A DNA stretch of 64,000 nucleotides from Rossellomorea marisflavi (GCF_009806575.1 NZ_CP047095.1:972001-1036000); one strand, 5' to 3'. Shown: positions 15,464-23,530, counted from the stretch's first letter. The notes: a model not told the origin generated them from the sequence alone. Numbers and translations are program-made.

Positions 15464-16384
15464 TTATAGTAGAGAATGGCGCTTATACACGTCGAGCAGT
15501 TCTTCTACCGAGATTCCGTCTATGGTCATTCCCGATATATCACTGCCTGTAATCTGTACGTTTTTTAGATTGCTGTTCTTGATGGTCGTACCTTGTAGTT
15601 CACAGCGTTCGAATGAGAGGGGGTCCTGCTTTTCTCCGAGACTCGTATCCATAAAACGGACGCCCCCCATCGTGACCAGCCTCAAGCTGCTGTAGGAAAG
15701 ATTCAGGTCGGCGTAAGAGGCATGGGTGAAATTGATATTCTTGAAGGTAGAATCACGGAGGTTGCAATTGCTGAAGTGCGTATTCATCAAATTGCTGTTG
15801 CAGAAGGAACTTCCCTCTAGTGTAACTTGATAGTACTCCGTGTGTTCCATCTTGCAGTCCTCATATTGGGTAAGGGATAGATCTTGCTGCTCCACGACGT
15901 TCCCGGCGGGGGATTGGCGCTTGATTCTCTTAATATAGCTATACTCGTCTTCTGTCTGAAACACAGCTCGATATCCCATCTTTTCGTAAAAATGATGGTT
16001 GTTCACTTGCCTGCTGGACGTCTCGAGATCCCACGTCCTCACGTCAGGGAATGTCTCTTCGATGAGACGGATGACCGTTGACCCGATGTTTTGTCCCTGC
16101 ACGTCGGGATCGACAAATATGCGGTCAATCCTGCCGAAGGAGCTCCCCGTCAGAGTAAGGATTATCCCGCCCACTACTACATCATGAGCAATGATCTTGA
16201 AATAGACCAATTCTTCAATCATATAGTTCGTCATCTCGACCGAAGAATATCCAGGGGGCTGAATATTGTAATCGACGATAGAGTCATCAGACAGCCATCT
16301 CCGTGCTTCTTCATCAAACGTTCTTTTCATGATATCGGTCAGCTTCTCGGCATCGGACCTTTCGGCTTTTTGAATGGTGATCAC
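15464..16384 (-). CDS. GNAT acetyltransferase fused to a pentapeptide-repeat domain
   Basis: A 306-residue two-domain protein. Residues 1-150 are a GNAT acetyltransferase: IFVDPDVQGQNIGS carries the acetyl-CoA loop and NNHHFYEKMGY the C-terminal motif. Residues about 165-285 are pentapeptide repeats of the A(D/N)LxX type (SSFCNSNLMNTHFSNCNLRD, then ADLNLSYSSLRL and NSNLKNVQITGSDISGM), which fold as a right-handed beta helix. The tail SVEELLDVYKRHSL is an amphipathic helix that may dimerise. In other proteins pentapeptide domains mimic DNA and protect gyrase; that role here would be a guess. Confidence 0.8.
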   Translation of the reverse strand: MITIQKAERSDAEKLTDIMKRTFDEEARRWLSDDSIVDYNIQPPGYSSVEMTNYMIEELVYFKIIAHDVVVGGIILTLTGSSFGRIDRIFVDPDVQGQNIGSTVIRLIEETFPDVRTWDLETSSRQVNNHHFYEKMGYRAVFQTEDEYSYIKRIKRQSPAGNVVEQQDLSLTQYEDCKMEHTEYYQVTLEGSSFCNSNLMNTHFSNCNLRDSTFKNINFTHASYADLNLSYSSLRLVTMGGVRFMDTSLGEKQDPLSFERCELQGTTIKNSNLKNVQITGSDISGMTIDGISVEELLDVYKRHSLL

Positions 16385-16405
16385 ATGCCATCACTCCTTT
16401 TACTA

Positions 16406-16855
16406 TTAATCCCAATAATGAAACACGACCTCCCCAACGGTCTTCGGTTTCCAATAGGAAATCTGCGCGCGTTCCGCCCGATTGAGGTGTTGAATCATCG
16501 GCGGTTCGATGGGTGTGTTCAGCTCACCCGTCTCCAACACGCTGTAGTAAGGGGAAAACGCTTCTCTTAACAATACTCTGTCGACGAAGGAGATCCCACC
16601 GAACCCGATGGCATCGGCCATTGCAAGATAGGGGTAATGCTCATTGAGCAGCACAAAGAGCTCATCCCCATTCCATTGGATCCGGGCATAGGCGAAATTC
16701 GTTGAAACATCGACGGATACGAATGCCAATACCCGGCCACCCGATTCAGCCGCGATGCTGTAGCAAAGCTTTTGAAATAGGGATAGATCCGTCAGGGGAG
16801 GTTCCCCAGACTGCGAATCGAAAAATCCGGTGACGCCGGTCGGAAGGATGATCAT
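16406..16855 (-). CDS. hypothetical protein, about 149 residues
   Basis: Started at the ATG at 16855 because AAAGGAG lies 9 bases upstream; an earlier in-frame ATG precedes that site. The protein is soluble, mixed alpha/beta, with aromatic-rich strands (NFAYARIQWNGDELFVLLN) and ends TVGEVVFHYWD. It lies 21 bases upstream of the GNAT-pentapeptide fusion on the same strand and is probably in its operon. Not recognised. Confidence 0.65.
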   Translation of the reverse strand: MIILPTGVTGFFDSQSGEPPLTDLSLFQKLCYSIAAESGGRVLAFVSVDVSTNFAYARIQWNGDELFVLLNEHYPYLAMADAIGFGGISFVDRVLLREAFSPYYSVLETGELNTPIEPPMIQHLNRAERAQISYWKPKTVGEVVFHYWD

Positions 16856-16904
16856 GGTTCTGGCTCCTTTCACTTCCCTCTTATTCTACCAGAAAATAGG
16901 GTGT

Positions 16905-17110
16905 GGGGAGTTGGTGATAAAGGGTGAAAGTTGGTAATAAAAGAATGGAGTTGAAAATAAACCGGCGGAGTTGACGATAAAAATTCCCTTCCAAAAAAAG
17001 TTGGTAATAAAATCTCGAAAGTTGGAAGTGAAAGTTTAAAAGTTGATAGAAAAAATTCAAAAGTCGGTAGAAAAACGGGAAGGAAGTTGTTTGGTGGAAA
17101 ATAAAGGGTG
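16905..17110 (+). repeat. degenerate AT-rich array of GTTGRTAATAAA-like units
   Basis: About nine imperfect copies of a word like GTTGGTAATAAA at spacings of roughly 20-30 bases (for example GTTGGTAATAAAAG near 16931, GTTGACGATAAAA near 16971, GTTGGTAATAAAAT near 17001). A minus-strand open frame across it is low-complexity (repeated xLPTFE) and is not a credible gene. A similarly organised array lies at 56870-57306. Confidence 0.6.
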
Positions 17111-17244
17111 TGATTTAAGCTCAAAACTCTCTATTTCAGACCAATGAAGCCTCATCTCCCCCCAATCCCACCAACTCAAAGTGATTTCACATACAAAAAT
17201 GCCCCGATCCACTCCAATCCACTAACCCACCACCCCCAAACCAA

Positions 17245-17282
17245 CAAAAAAGGAGCCCCCATGACCAACCAAGGGGACTCCC
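17245..17282 (-). terminator. terminator of the met transport operon
   Basis: On the minus strand GGAGTCCCC pairs with GGGGGCTCC and six T follow, 9 bases after the M20 gene stop. Confidence 0.85.
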
Positions 17283-17290
17283 ACAGAACT

Positions 17291-18493
17291 TCAGCTCTCT
17301 AATGCTTTTCTTCTAGTAAATTCTTCTTTGATCTCAGCTAGCACGTCACCGTCTGTGACCAGTCGCAATGCCGTGAGCGCCAACCCTTTTGCTCCGAGGA
17401 TCAGTGCTTCATCCCCCTTGGGTGATTTCGCTGCTTCACGGAATTCATCCGTATGGGCGACGAGGCTTTCGGGTCCGATCTGGATATAAGGGTGGATCGT
17501 CGGGACGACCTGGCTGATGTTGCCGGCATCGGTGGAGCCGAGTCCGTTTCGCTCTTCGGTTGAAACGTACTCGCCCAATCGTTCAAGCTCTTCTTTAAAG
17601 ACCGCGTCATACGTCCGGTTCAACACGAGATTATCCACTTCATTCTGGAAGGCGATGACGTTCAGCTTCGCCCCCGTTGCCAGGGCAGAGCCTTCTGCGA
17701 TCGCCTTCACGCGGGCGGTCACTTCGCTGCAGGTCTTGCGGGTAGCCGCGCGGATGAAGAAGCGGGCTTTGGCGTATTCCGGTACGATGTTCGGCGCATC
17801 GCCTCCGTGGGTGATGATGCCGTGGATTCGGACGTCATCGGTCACGTGCTGGCGAAGGGCGTTGATCCCGTTGAACAGGCCGATGACCGCGTCCAGTGCG
17901 TTGATCCCGTGATGCGGGGAACCGGCGGCATGGGCGGGTTTGCCAATGTATTCAAAATCCAGGGGATCGACGGCAAGGGAGTTCGATGTGATCCGTGTGG
18001 AGTTCGCAGGGTGCACCATGAGGGCGGCGTCGATTCCTTCGAGGAGACCGTGCTTCACGAAGCTTCCCTTGGCACTGCCGTTGGGGCCACCCTCCTCGGC
18101 AGGTGTACCTAGCAAAACGACTTCTCCGCCGGTTTCGTCGATCACCTTACTGAGGGCGATGGCCGCCGATACGCTCGTCGTGCCGATGATGTTGTGTCCG
18201 CAGGCGTGACCGAGGCCGGGAAGGGCATCGTACTCGGCGAGGAACGCAATGGCCGGGCCGGGTTTATCCGATTTCCGGCGGGCAAGGAGGGCGGTCTCAT
18301 GTCCCGCCACCCCGCGTTCCACCGTGAATCCTTCCGACTCCAGAAGCTCGGCGTGGGTCTTCGAGGCAAAGAACTCCTCGTTGCCTATCTCTGGCCGGTC
18401 GTGGATCGAATGGCTAATGGCAATGTACTTTTCTTTGTTTTCCTCAAGGTTCGCGATGATCTGATCTCTCAATGTGTCGACGACGGTACTCAT
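17291..18493 (-). CDS. M20 family amidohydrolase
   Basis: A 400-residue metallopeptidase of the M20 amidohydrolase group. Metal ligands are in FLAEYDALPGLGHACGHN near residues 88-105 and TPAEEGGPNGS near 133; KPAHAAGSPHHGINALDAV marks the dimerisation domain. Relatives remove acyl groups from N-acyl amino acids or split aminobenzoyl-glutamate. Start at ATG 18493 with AGGAGG 7 bases upstream; the ATG at 18499 abuts the ribosome site. As the last gene after metNPQ, under the same SAM riboswitches, it most likely frees methionine or cysteine from imported N-acyl forms (inference). Confidence 0.85.
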   Translation of the reverse strand: MSTVVDTLRDQIIANLEENKEKYIAISHSIHDRPEIGNEEFFASKTHAELLESEGFTVERGVAGHETALLARRKSDKPGPAIAFLAEYDALPGLGHACGHNIIGTTSVSAAIALSKVIDETGGEVVLLGTPAEEGGPNGSAKGSFVKHGLLEGIDAALMVHPANSTRITSNSLAVDPLDFEYIGKPAHAAGSPHHGINALDAVIGLFNGINALRQHVTDDVRIHGIITHGGDAPNIVPEYAKARFFIRAATRKTCSEVTARVKAIAEGSALATGAKLNVIAFQNEVDNLVLNRTYDAVFKEELERLGEYVSTEERNGLGSTDAGNISQVVPTIHPYIQIGPESLVAHTDEFREAAKSPKGDEALILGAKGLALTALRLVTDGDVLAEIKEEFTRRKALES

Positions 18494-18515
18494 GTCCATT
18501 CCTCCTCTTGGTTGT

Positions 18516-19340
18516 TTATTCTCCGATCTTGCTCAGTGGGACGAAGGTCGGGATCGTGCTTCCGTTGTATTCTTTTTCGATGAAGTCTGCTGTGTCTTCT
18601 TCCTGGTAGAGCTCGACGATTTTCTTGAGTGTTTTGTTGTCCTTGTCTTCTGTACGTGCGGCGATGATGTTGATGTAAGGCGTGGCCGTGTCATCTTCGT
18701 GGAAGATGGAATCCTTCACGGGGTTGAATCCGGCGTCGACGGCGATGCCATTGTTGATGATGGATGCAGCGACATCAGGCAGGACGCGCGGTGTTTGGCC
18801 GGCTACGACTGGAACGATCTCCATGTTCTTCGGATTCTTTTTGATTTTATCCAGTGATCCGTTTCCGTCGAAGTCTTCAGGCAGCTCGATGAGGCCCGCT
18901 TCTTGTAGGAGGAGGAAAGCTCTTCCCATGTTGGTTGCTTCGTTCGGCACGGCGATCTTGGCGCCATCCGGGATGTCGTCTACTGATTTATATTTCTCCG
19001 AGTACAGGCCGAGGGGAGCGATGACGGTTGTGCCGATCGGTGTGAGATCGAGGTCATGCTCTTTCTTGAATTCGTTGAAGTAGGAAATCGTCTGGAATGC
19101 GTTGGCATCAAGCTCGCCTTCTTCAAGGGCCAGGTTCGGCTGGACGTAGTCGGAGAAGCGGACGATTTCGATATCGATGCCTTCCTTCTTCGCTTTCTTG
19201 GCGACGAAGTCCCAGATGCGGTTATCGGAACCACTGACGCCGATCTTGACCTTCGTTTCATCTTTGCTGGCGCTTGAGCTGCAGCCTGCAGCGAACCCGC
19301 CGATTAGTAGGATGAGTGATAGAATGATCCATTTCTTCAT
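18516..19340 (-). CDS. metQ: methionine ABC transporter substrate-binding lipoprotein
   Basis: A 274-residue NlpA/MetQ-family lipoprotein. The signal peptide ends in the lipobox AAGC (cysteine near residue 20). KVKIGVSGSDNRIWDFV starts the mature domain, and YVQPNLALEEGELDANAFQ and PNEATNMGRAFLLLQ are family motifs around the methionine pocket. It binds methionine outside the membrane and delivers it to MetP/MetN. GAGGAG lies 7 bases before the ATG. It is 14 bases downstream of the permease gene, in the S-box-controlled operon. Confidence 0.93.
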   Translation of the reverse strand: MKKWIILSLILLIGGFAAGCSSSASKDETKVKIGVSGSDNRIWDFVAKKAKKEGIDIEIVRFSDYVQPNLALEEGELDANAFQTISYFNEFKKEHDLDLTPIGTTVIAPLGLYSEKYKSVDDIPDGAKIAVPNEATNMGRAFLLLQEAGLIELPEDFDGNGSLDKIKKNPKNMEIVPVVAGQTPRVLPDVAASIINNGIAVDAGFNPVKDSIFHEDDTATPYINIIAARTEDKDNKTLKKIVELYQEEDTADFIEKEYNGSTIPTFVPLSKIGE

Positions 19341-19354
19341 GTTGTATCTCCTCG

Positions 19355-20005
19355 CTATCTTCTTCTGATTTTTTTCGATACGAAATTACCCGATGATTGC
19401 AGTCCCTGTACAAGGACGATGAGTATGGCGACGGTGATGACCATGACCCAGGTGTCAAAGCGCTGGTAGCCGTAGGTGATGGCGAGATCCCCGAGTCCGC
19501 CTCCGCCGATGGCGCCTGCCATGGCCGATGCCCCGACGAGTCCGACGGTGGCGATGGTGAGGCTGAGGACGAGGGAGCTGAGCGCTTCTGGGACGAGGAA
19601 GCGGAAGATGATCTGGGTGGATGTCGCCCCCATGGATTCCGCCGCCTCGATGACGCCTTTGTCGACTTCAAGGAGGGAGTTCTCAATCAATCGTGCAATA
19701 TAAGGTCCTGCATAGAAGACCAGTGGCACGACGGCCGCGGCCGTTCCGATCGATGTTCCCACAATCAAACGCGTGAGGGGGACGATCGCAACCATCAGGA
19801 TGATGAACGGGACGGAACGGAAGATGTTCACGACTCCGTTCAGGATGGTGAAAATAAAGGCATTCTCCCATAGATGACCTTTCCTCGTGATGACGAGGAG
19901 TACCCCGAGGGGCAGCCCGATCACGGTGGAGAAGAGGAGGGAGAAGCCGGTCATGACCAATGTTTCAATGAGTGCATCGATGATCTGCTGTGAATCAACT
20001 AGCAT
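19355..20005 (-). CDS. metP: methionine ABC transporter permease
   Basis: A 216-residue permease with five predicted helices, of the MetI/MetP family. The ATPase-contacting loop is EVDKGVIEAAESMGATSTQIIFRFLVPEA in overview (residues about 133-162), and SAMAGAIGGGGLGDLAITYGYQRF is the conserved C-terminal stretch. AAGGAGGT lies 8 bases before the ATG, which sits inside the end of metN, so translation is coupled. It works as a homodimer with MetN and MetQ to import methionine. Confidence 0.93.
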   Translation of the reverse strand: MLVDSQQIIDALIETLVMTGFSLLFSTVIGLPLGVLLVITRKGHLWENAFIFTILNGVVNIFRSVPFIILMVAIVPLTRLIVGTSIGTAAAVVPLVFYAGPYIARLIENSLLEVDKGVIEAAESMGATSTQIIFRFLVPEALSSLVLSLTIATVGLVGASAMAGAIGGGGLGDLAITYGYQRFDTWVMVITVAILIVLVQGLQSSGNFVSKKIRRR

Positions 20006-21026
20006 GTGGTGCGACCTCCTTCACGGTGACGTTTTCTCCATTCATGACAAGCAGTGCACGGTTGATCTCGCTCTCGGAGCCGATGAGCTCGACGATGAGA
20101 TGACCGAATGGTGTGCCCTGCAGCTCCGTAATATTTCCGAACAGCACGTTTACATCGAGGTCGAAGCGCTTCGCCACCTGGGACAGGAGCGGCTGACCTG
20201 ATGAGGTGCCGACGAAGCGGATCTTGTAGATCCGTCCCGGTGCGTTTTCCTTCTGCACAAGCTCGAGGACCGATTCCGGGATGGAGTCGTTCAGCACGGA
20301 GCTCACGAAGTTCGCCGCTGTCTCGGTCTGAGGGGAGGAGAAGACGTCGAATACGGATCCGGACTCGATGATCTTCCCGCCTTCGATGACCGCCACCCGG
20401 TCGCACACTTCCCGGATCACCGACATCTCATGGGTGATCATGAGGATCGTGATGTTGTACTCACGGTTGATCTTTTTCAGCAGCTTCAGGATCGAGCCTG
20501 TCGTCTGCGGATCGAGGGCCGATGTCGCCTCGTCGCACAGAAGGATCGACGGCTGCGTGGCAAGGGCACGGGCGATGCCGACGCGCTGCTTCTGACCGCC
20601 TGATAGTTGATCAGGGTACTGGTTCGCTTTATCTTCAAGGCCGACGAAGCTCAGCAGCTCCGTCACCCGCTTCTGGATCTCTGTCTTGGATTGCTTGGCG
20701 AGGATGAGGGGCATCGCCACATTGGCGAAGACCGTCTTGGAGTTCAGGAGGTTGAAGTGCTGGAACACCATCCCGATCTTCCGCTTCACCTCGCGCACGT
20801 CTTTCGGTGAAAGGGCCATGAGATCCTGGCCGTCCACGATCACCTTTCCCGAGCTCAATCGCTCCAATCGGTTCACGGTGCGGATCAGCGTGCTTTTCCC
20901 GGCGCCGCTGAATCCGATCACCCCGCATATTTCCCCCTGCTCAACCCGCAGGTCGATGCCATCGAGGGCCCGGACTTCCTTTCCGCCGCTGTCATACACT
21001 TTCGTGGCGCTTTTGAATTCAATCAT
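19995..21026 (-). CDS. metN: methionine ABC transporter ATP-binding protein with NIL domain
   Basis: About 343 residues. Walker A GFSGAGKST is near residue 37, the signature LSGGQKQRVGIARAL near 140 and Walker B ILLCDEATSALDP near 160. The last 80 residues are the NIL domain, which binds methionine in MetN proteins and stops transport when the amino acid is abundant. I chose the ATG at 21026, 10 bases from GGAGG; the ATG at 21035 is only one base from it. First gene of the operon, behind two S-box riboswitches. Confidence 0.95.
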   Translation of the reverse strand: MIEFKSATKVYDSGGKEVRALDGIDLRVEQGEICGVIGFSGAGKSTLIRTVNRLERLSSGKVIVDGQDLMALSPKDVREVKRKIGMVFQHFNLLNSKTVFANVAMPLILAKQSKTEIQKRVTELLSFVGLEDKANQYPDQLSGGQKQRVGIARALATQPSILLCDEATSALDPQTTGSILKLLKKINREYNITILMITHEMSVIREVCDRVAVIEGGKIIESGSVFDVFSSPQTETAANFVSSVLNDSIPESVLELVQKENAPGRIYKIRFVGTSSGQPLLSQVAKRFDLDVNVLFGNITELQGTPFGHLIVELIGSESEINRALLVMNGENVTVKEVAPHAS

Positions 21027-21059
21027 GTTCGTCATGCCTCCTGGTGGTTAAAATAAAAA

Positions 21060-21087
21060 CCCTCTTCCCGAGGTCTCGAGAAGAGGG
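21060..21087 (-). terminator. riboswitch 2 intrinsic terminator
   Basis: On the minus strand CCCTCTTC pairs with GAAGAGGG and is followed by a T run, 34 bases before the metN start. It is the expression platform of the downstream S-box. Confidence 0.9.
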
Positions 21088-21115
21088 CATGGATTCACAC
21101 GGAATCAATGGTTCC

Positions 21116-21220
21116 CTTCTCATCTCCCAGGCGCGTTGCCTGCTGGAATTGGCACAGTACTTTGTGGAAAGTCTGCTGCCGAAGCGTCATCGGGCCAGTC
21201 CCTCAGCTTCTCTGGATAAG
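21116..21220 (-). promoter_or_regulatory. SAM (S-box) riboswitch aptamer 2, proximal to metN
   Basis: Read on the minus strand: CTTATCCAGAGAAGCTGAGG, then GGACTGGCCCGATGA, CTTCGGCAGC, a variable hairpin, GTGCCAATTCC and GCCTGGGAGATGAGAAGG. These are the conserved elements of the S-box (SAM-I) aptamer in the right order, ending in a terminator. High SAM should fold the aptamer and stop transcription before metN. Confidence 0.93.
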
Positions 21221-21245
21221 AAATTATTGAATTAAGGTAAACAAA

Positions 21246-21273
21246 AGGCCCCTTCCTGAGACAGGAAGAGGCC
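21246..21273 (-). terminator. riboswitch 1 intrinsic terminator
   Basis: On the minus strand GGCCTCTTCCTG pairs with CAGGAAGGGGCC and TTTTGTTT follows. It lies between the two S-box aptamers, giving the first aptamer its own expression platform. Confidence 0.9.
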
Positions 21274-21303
21274 GGAGATCCATAAGGAAAGAAAGATCCG
21301 TAC

Positions 21304-21408
21304 TCTTCTCATCTCTCAGGCATCCGCCTGTTGGAGTTGGCACAGTGCTCAAGTGAGCCCGCTGCCGAGGTATCAAAGGGCCAAATCCCTCCACCTCTCG
21401 TGATAAGA
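21304..21408 (-). promoter_or_regulatory. SAM (S-box) riboswitch aptamer 1, distal
   Basis: Read on the minus strand: CTTATCACGAGAGGTGGAGG, GGATTTGGCCC, CTCGGCAGC, a hairpin, GTGCCAACTCC and GCCTGAGAGATGAGAAGAG. This matches the SAM-I consensus closely. It is the first of two complete riboswitches arranged in series in one leader. Confidence 0.95.
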
Positions 21409-21434
21409 AGTTTAATTTGTTTAACGTGAGCCCT

Positions 21435-21463
21435 ATTCTACGCCGGACTGTTTCCTGCGTCAA
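21435..21463 (-). promoter_or_regulatory. SigA promoter of the met operon
   Basis: On the minus strand TTGACG (21458-21463) and TAGAAT (21435-21440) are spaced by 17 bases, about 27 bases before aptamer 1. Confidence 0.8.
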
Positions 21464-21655
21464 CACCCTCTGGCAGAAATGAGACTGGCTGGAAGAAGTG
21501 GGAATGGGGTAAAAATAGGTCCTTAGATACATATGTTATGTCGTGAAAACCCTTTATTTCGATTGGGTTTATCGGAAAAATGATTCTAACTCCTTAAAAA
21601 TATATTTTTTTCGAAAATGGCGTTAAAGATAATAGTGTCCGTTCCATTTCGCTGC

Positions 21656-21748
21656 GATGGCTCGCTTTCCGCGGGGCGTGCGGTGAGCCGCATCGGCTGC
21701 GCCTGCTGGGTCTCACCTGCCCGCCATTCCCGCAGGAGTCGAGCCATC
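21656..21748 (-). repeat. structured intergenic repeat, copy 1
   Basis: The ends GATGGCTCG and CGAGCCATC are complementary. Read on the minus strand the core has GACTCCTGCGGGAA, then GTGAGACCC, CAGGC, CGGCTCACC and CCGCGGAAAGCGA. The same ordered core appears in the copy at 27489-27588 with different but again complementary arms. Such elements are common between genes in Bacillaceae by my recollection; no function is established here. Confidence 0.7.
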
Positions 21749-21845
21749 TCCGCTTCATTTCACTCATCTTTTCGAAGGGAGACCATAGCGACTTTGTTAA
21801 ATATGGGAAATAGTGATTGACATCTAGCCTCCTCCCCCGTAAAGT

Positions 21846-21872
21846 TATAATTGAAAATGATTCTCATTATCA
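21846..21872 (+). promoter_or_regulatory. -10 element and Fur box
   Basis: TATAAT at 21846-21851 runs into TGAAAATGATTCTCATTATC, which matches the Fur box (GATAATGATAATCATTATC) at most positions. The -35 partner is not clear: TTGACA at 21817 is 23 bases away. Iron-bound Fur here would block transcription of the next gene. Confidence 0.75.
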
Positions 21873-21892
21873 AGAAACGAAAGGGGAACCAC

Positions 21893-22801
21893 ATGAAAAA
21901 AGCATCGTTCTTTACCATATTGATGGTCTGTCTGCTCTTGGCGGCGTGCAGCAGCGGAGAAACAAAAACGAATTCGTCAAAGGAGGATTCCTCGACATTT
22001 ACATATGAATCAGAACAGGGACCGGTAGAGGTTCCGAAAGAGCCGAAGCGGATTGTCGCCCTCACCAATGGTCCGAATGTGATTTCCCTCGAAGGGAAGC
22101 TCGTCGGGATCGATGAGTGGACCGAGATGAACCCGCTCTTCACCGACAAGCTGAAAGATGTGGAAGTGGTGGGTGATGATCAGCTCGAGAAGATCATCGA
22201 GCTCGACCCGGACTTGATCATTGCCGGAAGTCAGACGAAGAACCTCGATAAGATGAAGGAGATTGCGCCGACCGTCGCTTTCACATGGGGGAAACTGAAT
22301 TACATCGATCAACAGATCGAGATCGGCAAGCTGTTGAATAAGGAGAAAGAAGCGAAGGAATGGGCGGATGACTTCCAGGAGCGTGCCGCGACGATCGGGG
22401 ATGAGATCCGCAAGAAAATCGGCGACGACGCCACGGTATCCGTCATTGAAACCGGACAAAAGGAACTCTATGTCTTCGGGAACAATTATGCCCGTGGTTC
22501 TGAGATCCTGTACCAGGCCATGAAGCTCAACATGCCGGAAGCCGTGAAGGATAACGCCTTGGAAACGGGGATTCACGTCATCTCGCCGGAAGCGGTAGGC
22601 GACTTCACCGGAGATTACCTCGTCCTGAGCAAGAATCCCGATGTGGACAATTCCTTCATGGACACCGACACATGGAAGAACATCCCGGCGGTGAAAAACG
22701 GTCATGTCATCGAGATCAACAGCAAGGAATCGACGTACAGTGATCCCGTGACCCTCGAGCATCTATTGAAGGCATTCGAGGATGGTTTTATAGAAAAATA
22801 A
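21893..22801 (+). CDS. iron-siderophore ABC transporter substrate-binding lipoprotein
   Basis: A 302-residue FhuD/FepB-type lipoprotein. The signal ends in LLAAC (lipobox cysteine near residue 18), and the mature part has VEVPKEPKRIVALT, LEKIIELDPDLIIAGS and the long central helix of cluster A-III binding proteins. It should bind a ferric siderophore outside the membrane. Start at ATG 21893 with AAAGGGGA upstream, not the earlier ATGs, which lie in the Fur box. No permease or ATPase gene is adjacent, so it probably serves a transporter encoded elsewhere, as YxeB does in B. subtilis. Confidence 0.88.
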   Translation: MKKASFFTILMVCLLLAACSSGETKTNSSKEDSSTFTYESEQGPVEVPKEPKRIVALTNGPNVISLEGKLVGIDEWTEMNPLFTDKLKDVEVVGDDQLEKIIELDPDLIIAGSQTKNLDKMKEIAPTVAFTWGKLNYIDQQIEIGKLLNKEKEAKEWADDFQERAATIGDEIRKKIGDDATVSVIETGQKELYVFGNNYARGSEILYQAMKLNMPEAVKDNALETGIHVISPEAVGDFTGDYLVLSKNPDVDNSFMDTDTWKNIPAVKNGHVIEINSKESTYSDPVTLEHLLKAFEDGFIEK

Positions 22802-22805
22802 GGGG

Positions 22806-22833
22806 AGGCGGGGGTCACTCTGTGACCCCTGCC
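22806..22833. terminator. hairpin between convergent genes
   Basis: GGGGTCAC and GTGACCCC form a strong stem with outer pairs, overlapping the last codons of the minus-strand gene. There is no good T tract on either side, so termination is likely but not certain. Confidence 0.45.
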
Positions 22834-23234
22834 GATTCCGGACGAAGAAAATGAAGCATGAAAGCGCCAAGGCCCAGCAACACCTGGCCAATACTGGCGA
22901 TCAAGAGCTGTACCGATGGTAAGTACCATTCTCCTACGGATAGGGTGGCACCGATCGTCGCAATGAAAAGCAGGGCGCCCATGAACAGGGTCGAGAAGAA
23001 AATCTGCCGGTCATACCGGATGAACCCTCTGATTGCTACGACGGCATTGCCCAGTCCGAAAACGATCATGCCCACAATCGCCATAGCCATCCAGCTGTCA
23101 AAAGGCAGATCTCCTGCCCACTCTGGTGGGAAGGCCGCAAAGATCCCTTTACCTGACATCATGGAACCACCGAGATAAAAAGCACCCACGCTCAGGGCCG
23201 CATTGTACACATTCATAATGGTTTTCTTCAACAT
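22815..23234 (-). CDS. four-span membrane protein, unknown
   Basis: A 139-residue hydrophobic protein with four predicted helices (about residues 8-26, 48-68, 76-98 and 106-130) and the motif FIRYDRQIFF between helices 2 and 3. AAAGGAG lies 8 bases before the ATG. It is the last of three small membrane genes on this strand, which could be one transcript. Family not recognised. Confidence 0.65.
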   Translation of the reverse strand: MLKKTIMNVYNAALSVGAFYLGGSMMSGKGIFAAFPPEWAGDLPFDSWMAMAIVGMIVFGLGNAVVAIRGFIRYDRQIFFSTLFMGALLFIATIGATLSVGEWYLPSVQLLIASIGQVLLGLGAFMLHFLRPESAGVTE

Positions 23235-23290
23235 AAAGCATTCTCCTTTGTGAGAGACTCGCCACCGAAGGGAGTCTCTTATTTTTTATA

Positions 23291-23530
23291 TTAAGGCATG
23301 GATGAAACCGTCCATTCGATCAGTCCGGTCAAGAGGACCAGGAAGACCATGAAGGAACTGGAGACAATGACCACCATATGGTTTGTTTTCGAATAGAGGA
23401 CGAATCCTCCCGCGATCAAGAGGAACCAGGCGATGATTCCAACAAGTGAAAACAGGGCAGGCGAGTTGGCAATCCATAGGATCGTAATGATCAGGTGGAG
23501 TGCCACGAGCACCCAGGCAAAAAGTTTCAT
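23291..23530 (-). CDS. small membrane protein, unknown
   Basis: Seventy-nine residues from ATG 23530 (MKLFAWVLVALHLIITILWI); AAGGAG lies about 11 bases upstream, and an earlier in-frame start lies before it. Three hydrophobic segments. It overlaps nothing but starts 17 bases after the stop of the neighbouring 128-residue membrane protein, so both are likely cotranscribed. Confidence 0.55.
   Translation of the reverse strand: MKLFAWVLVALHLIITILWIANSPALFSLVGIIAWFLLIAGGFVLYSKTNHMVVIVSSSFMVFLVLLTGLIEWTVSSMP

Noticed and set aside
16870-17124. 84-codon minus-strand frame with repeated LPTFE-like words
   Set aside because: It is a by-product of the AT-rich repeat array, with no ribosome site and low complexity.
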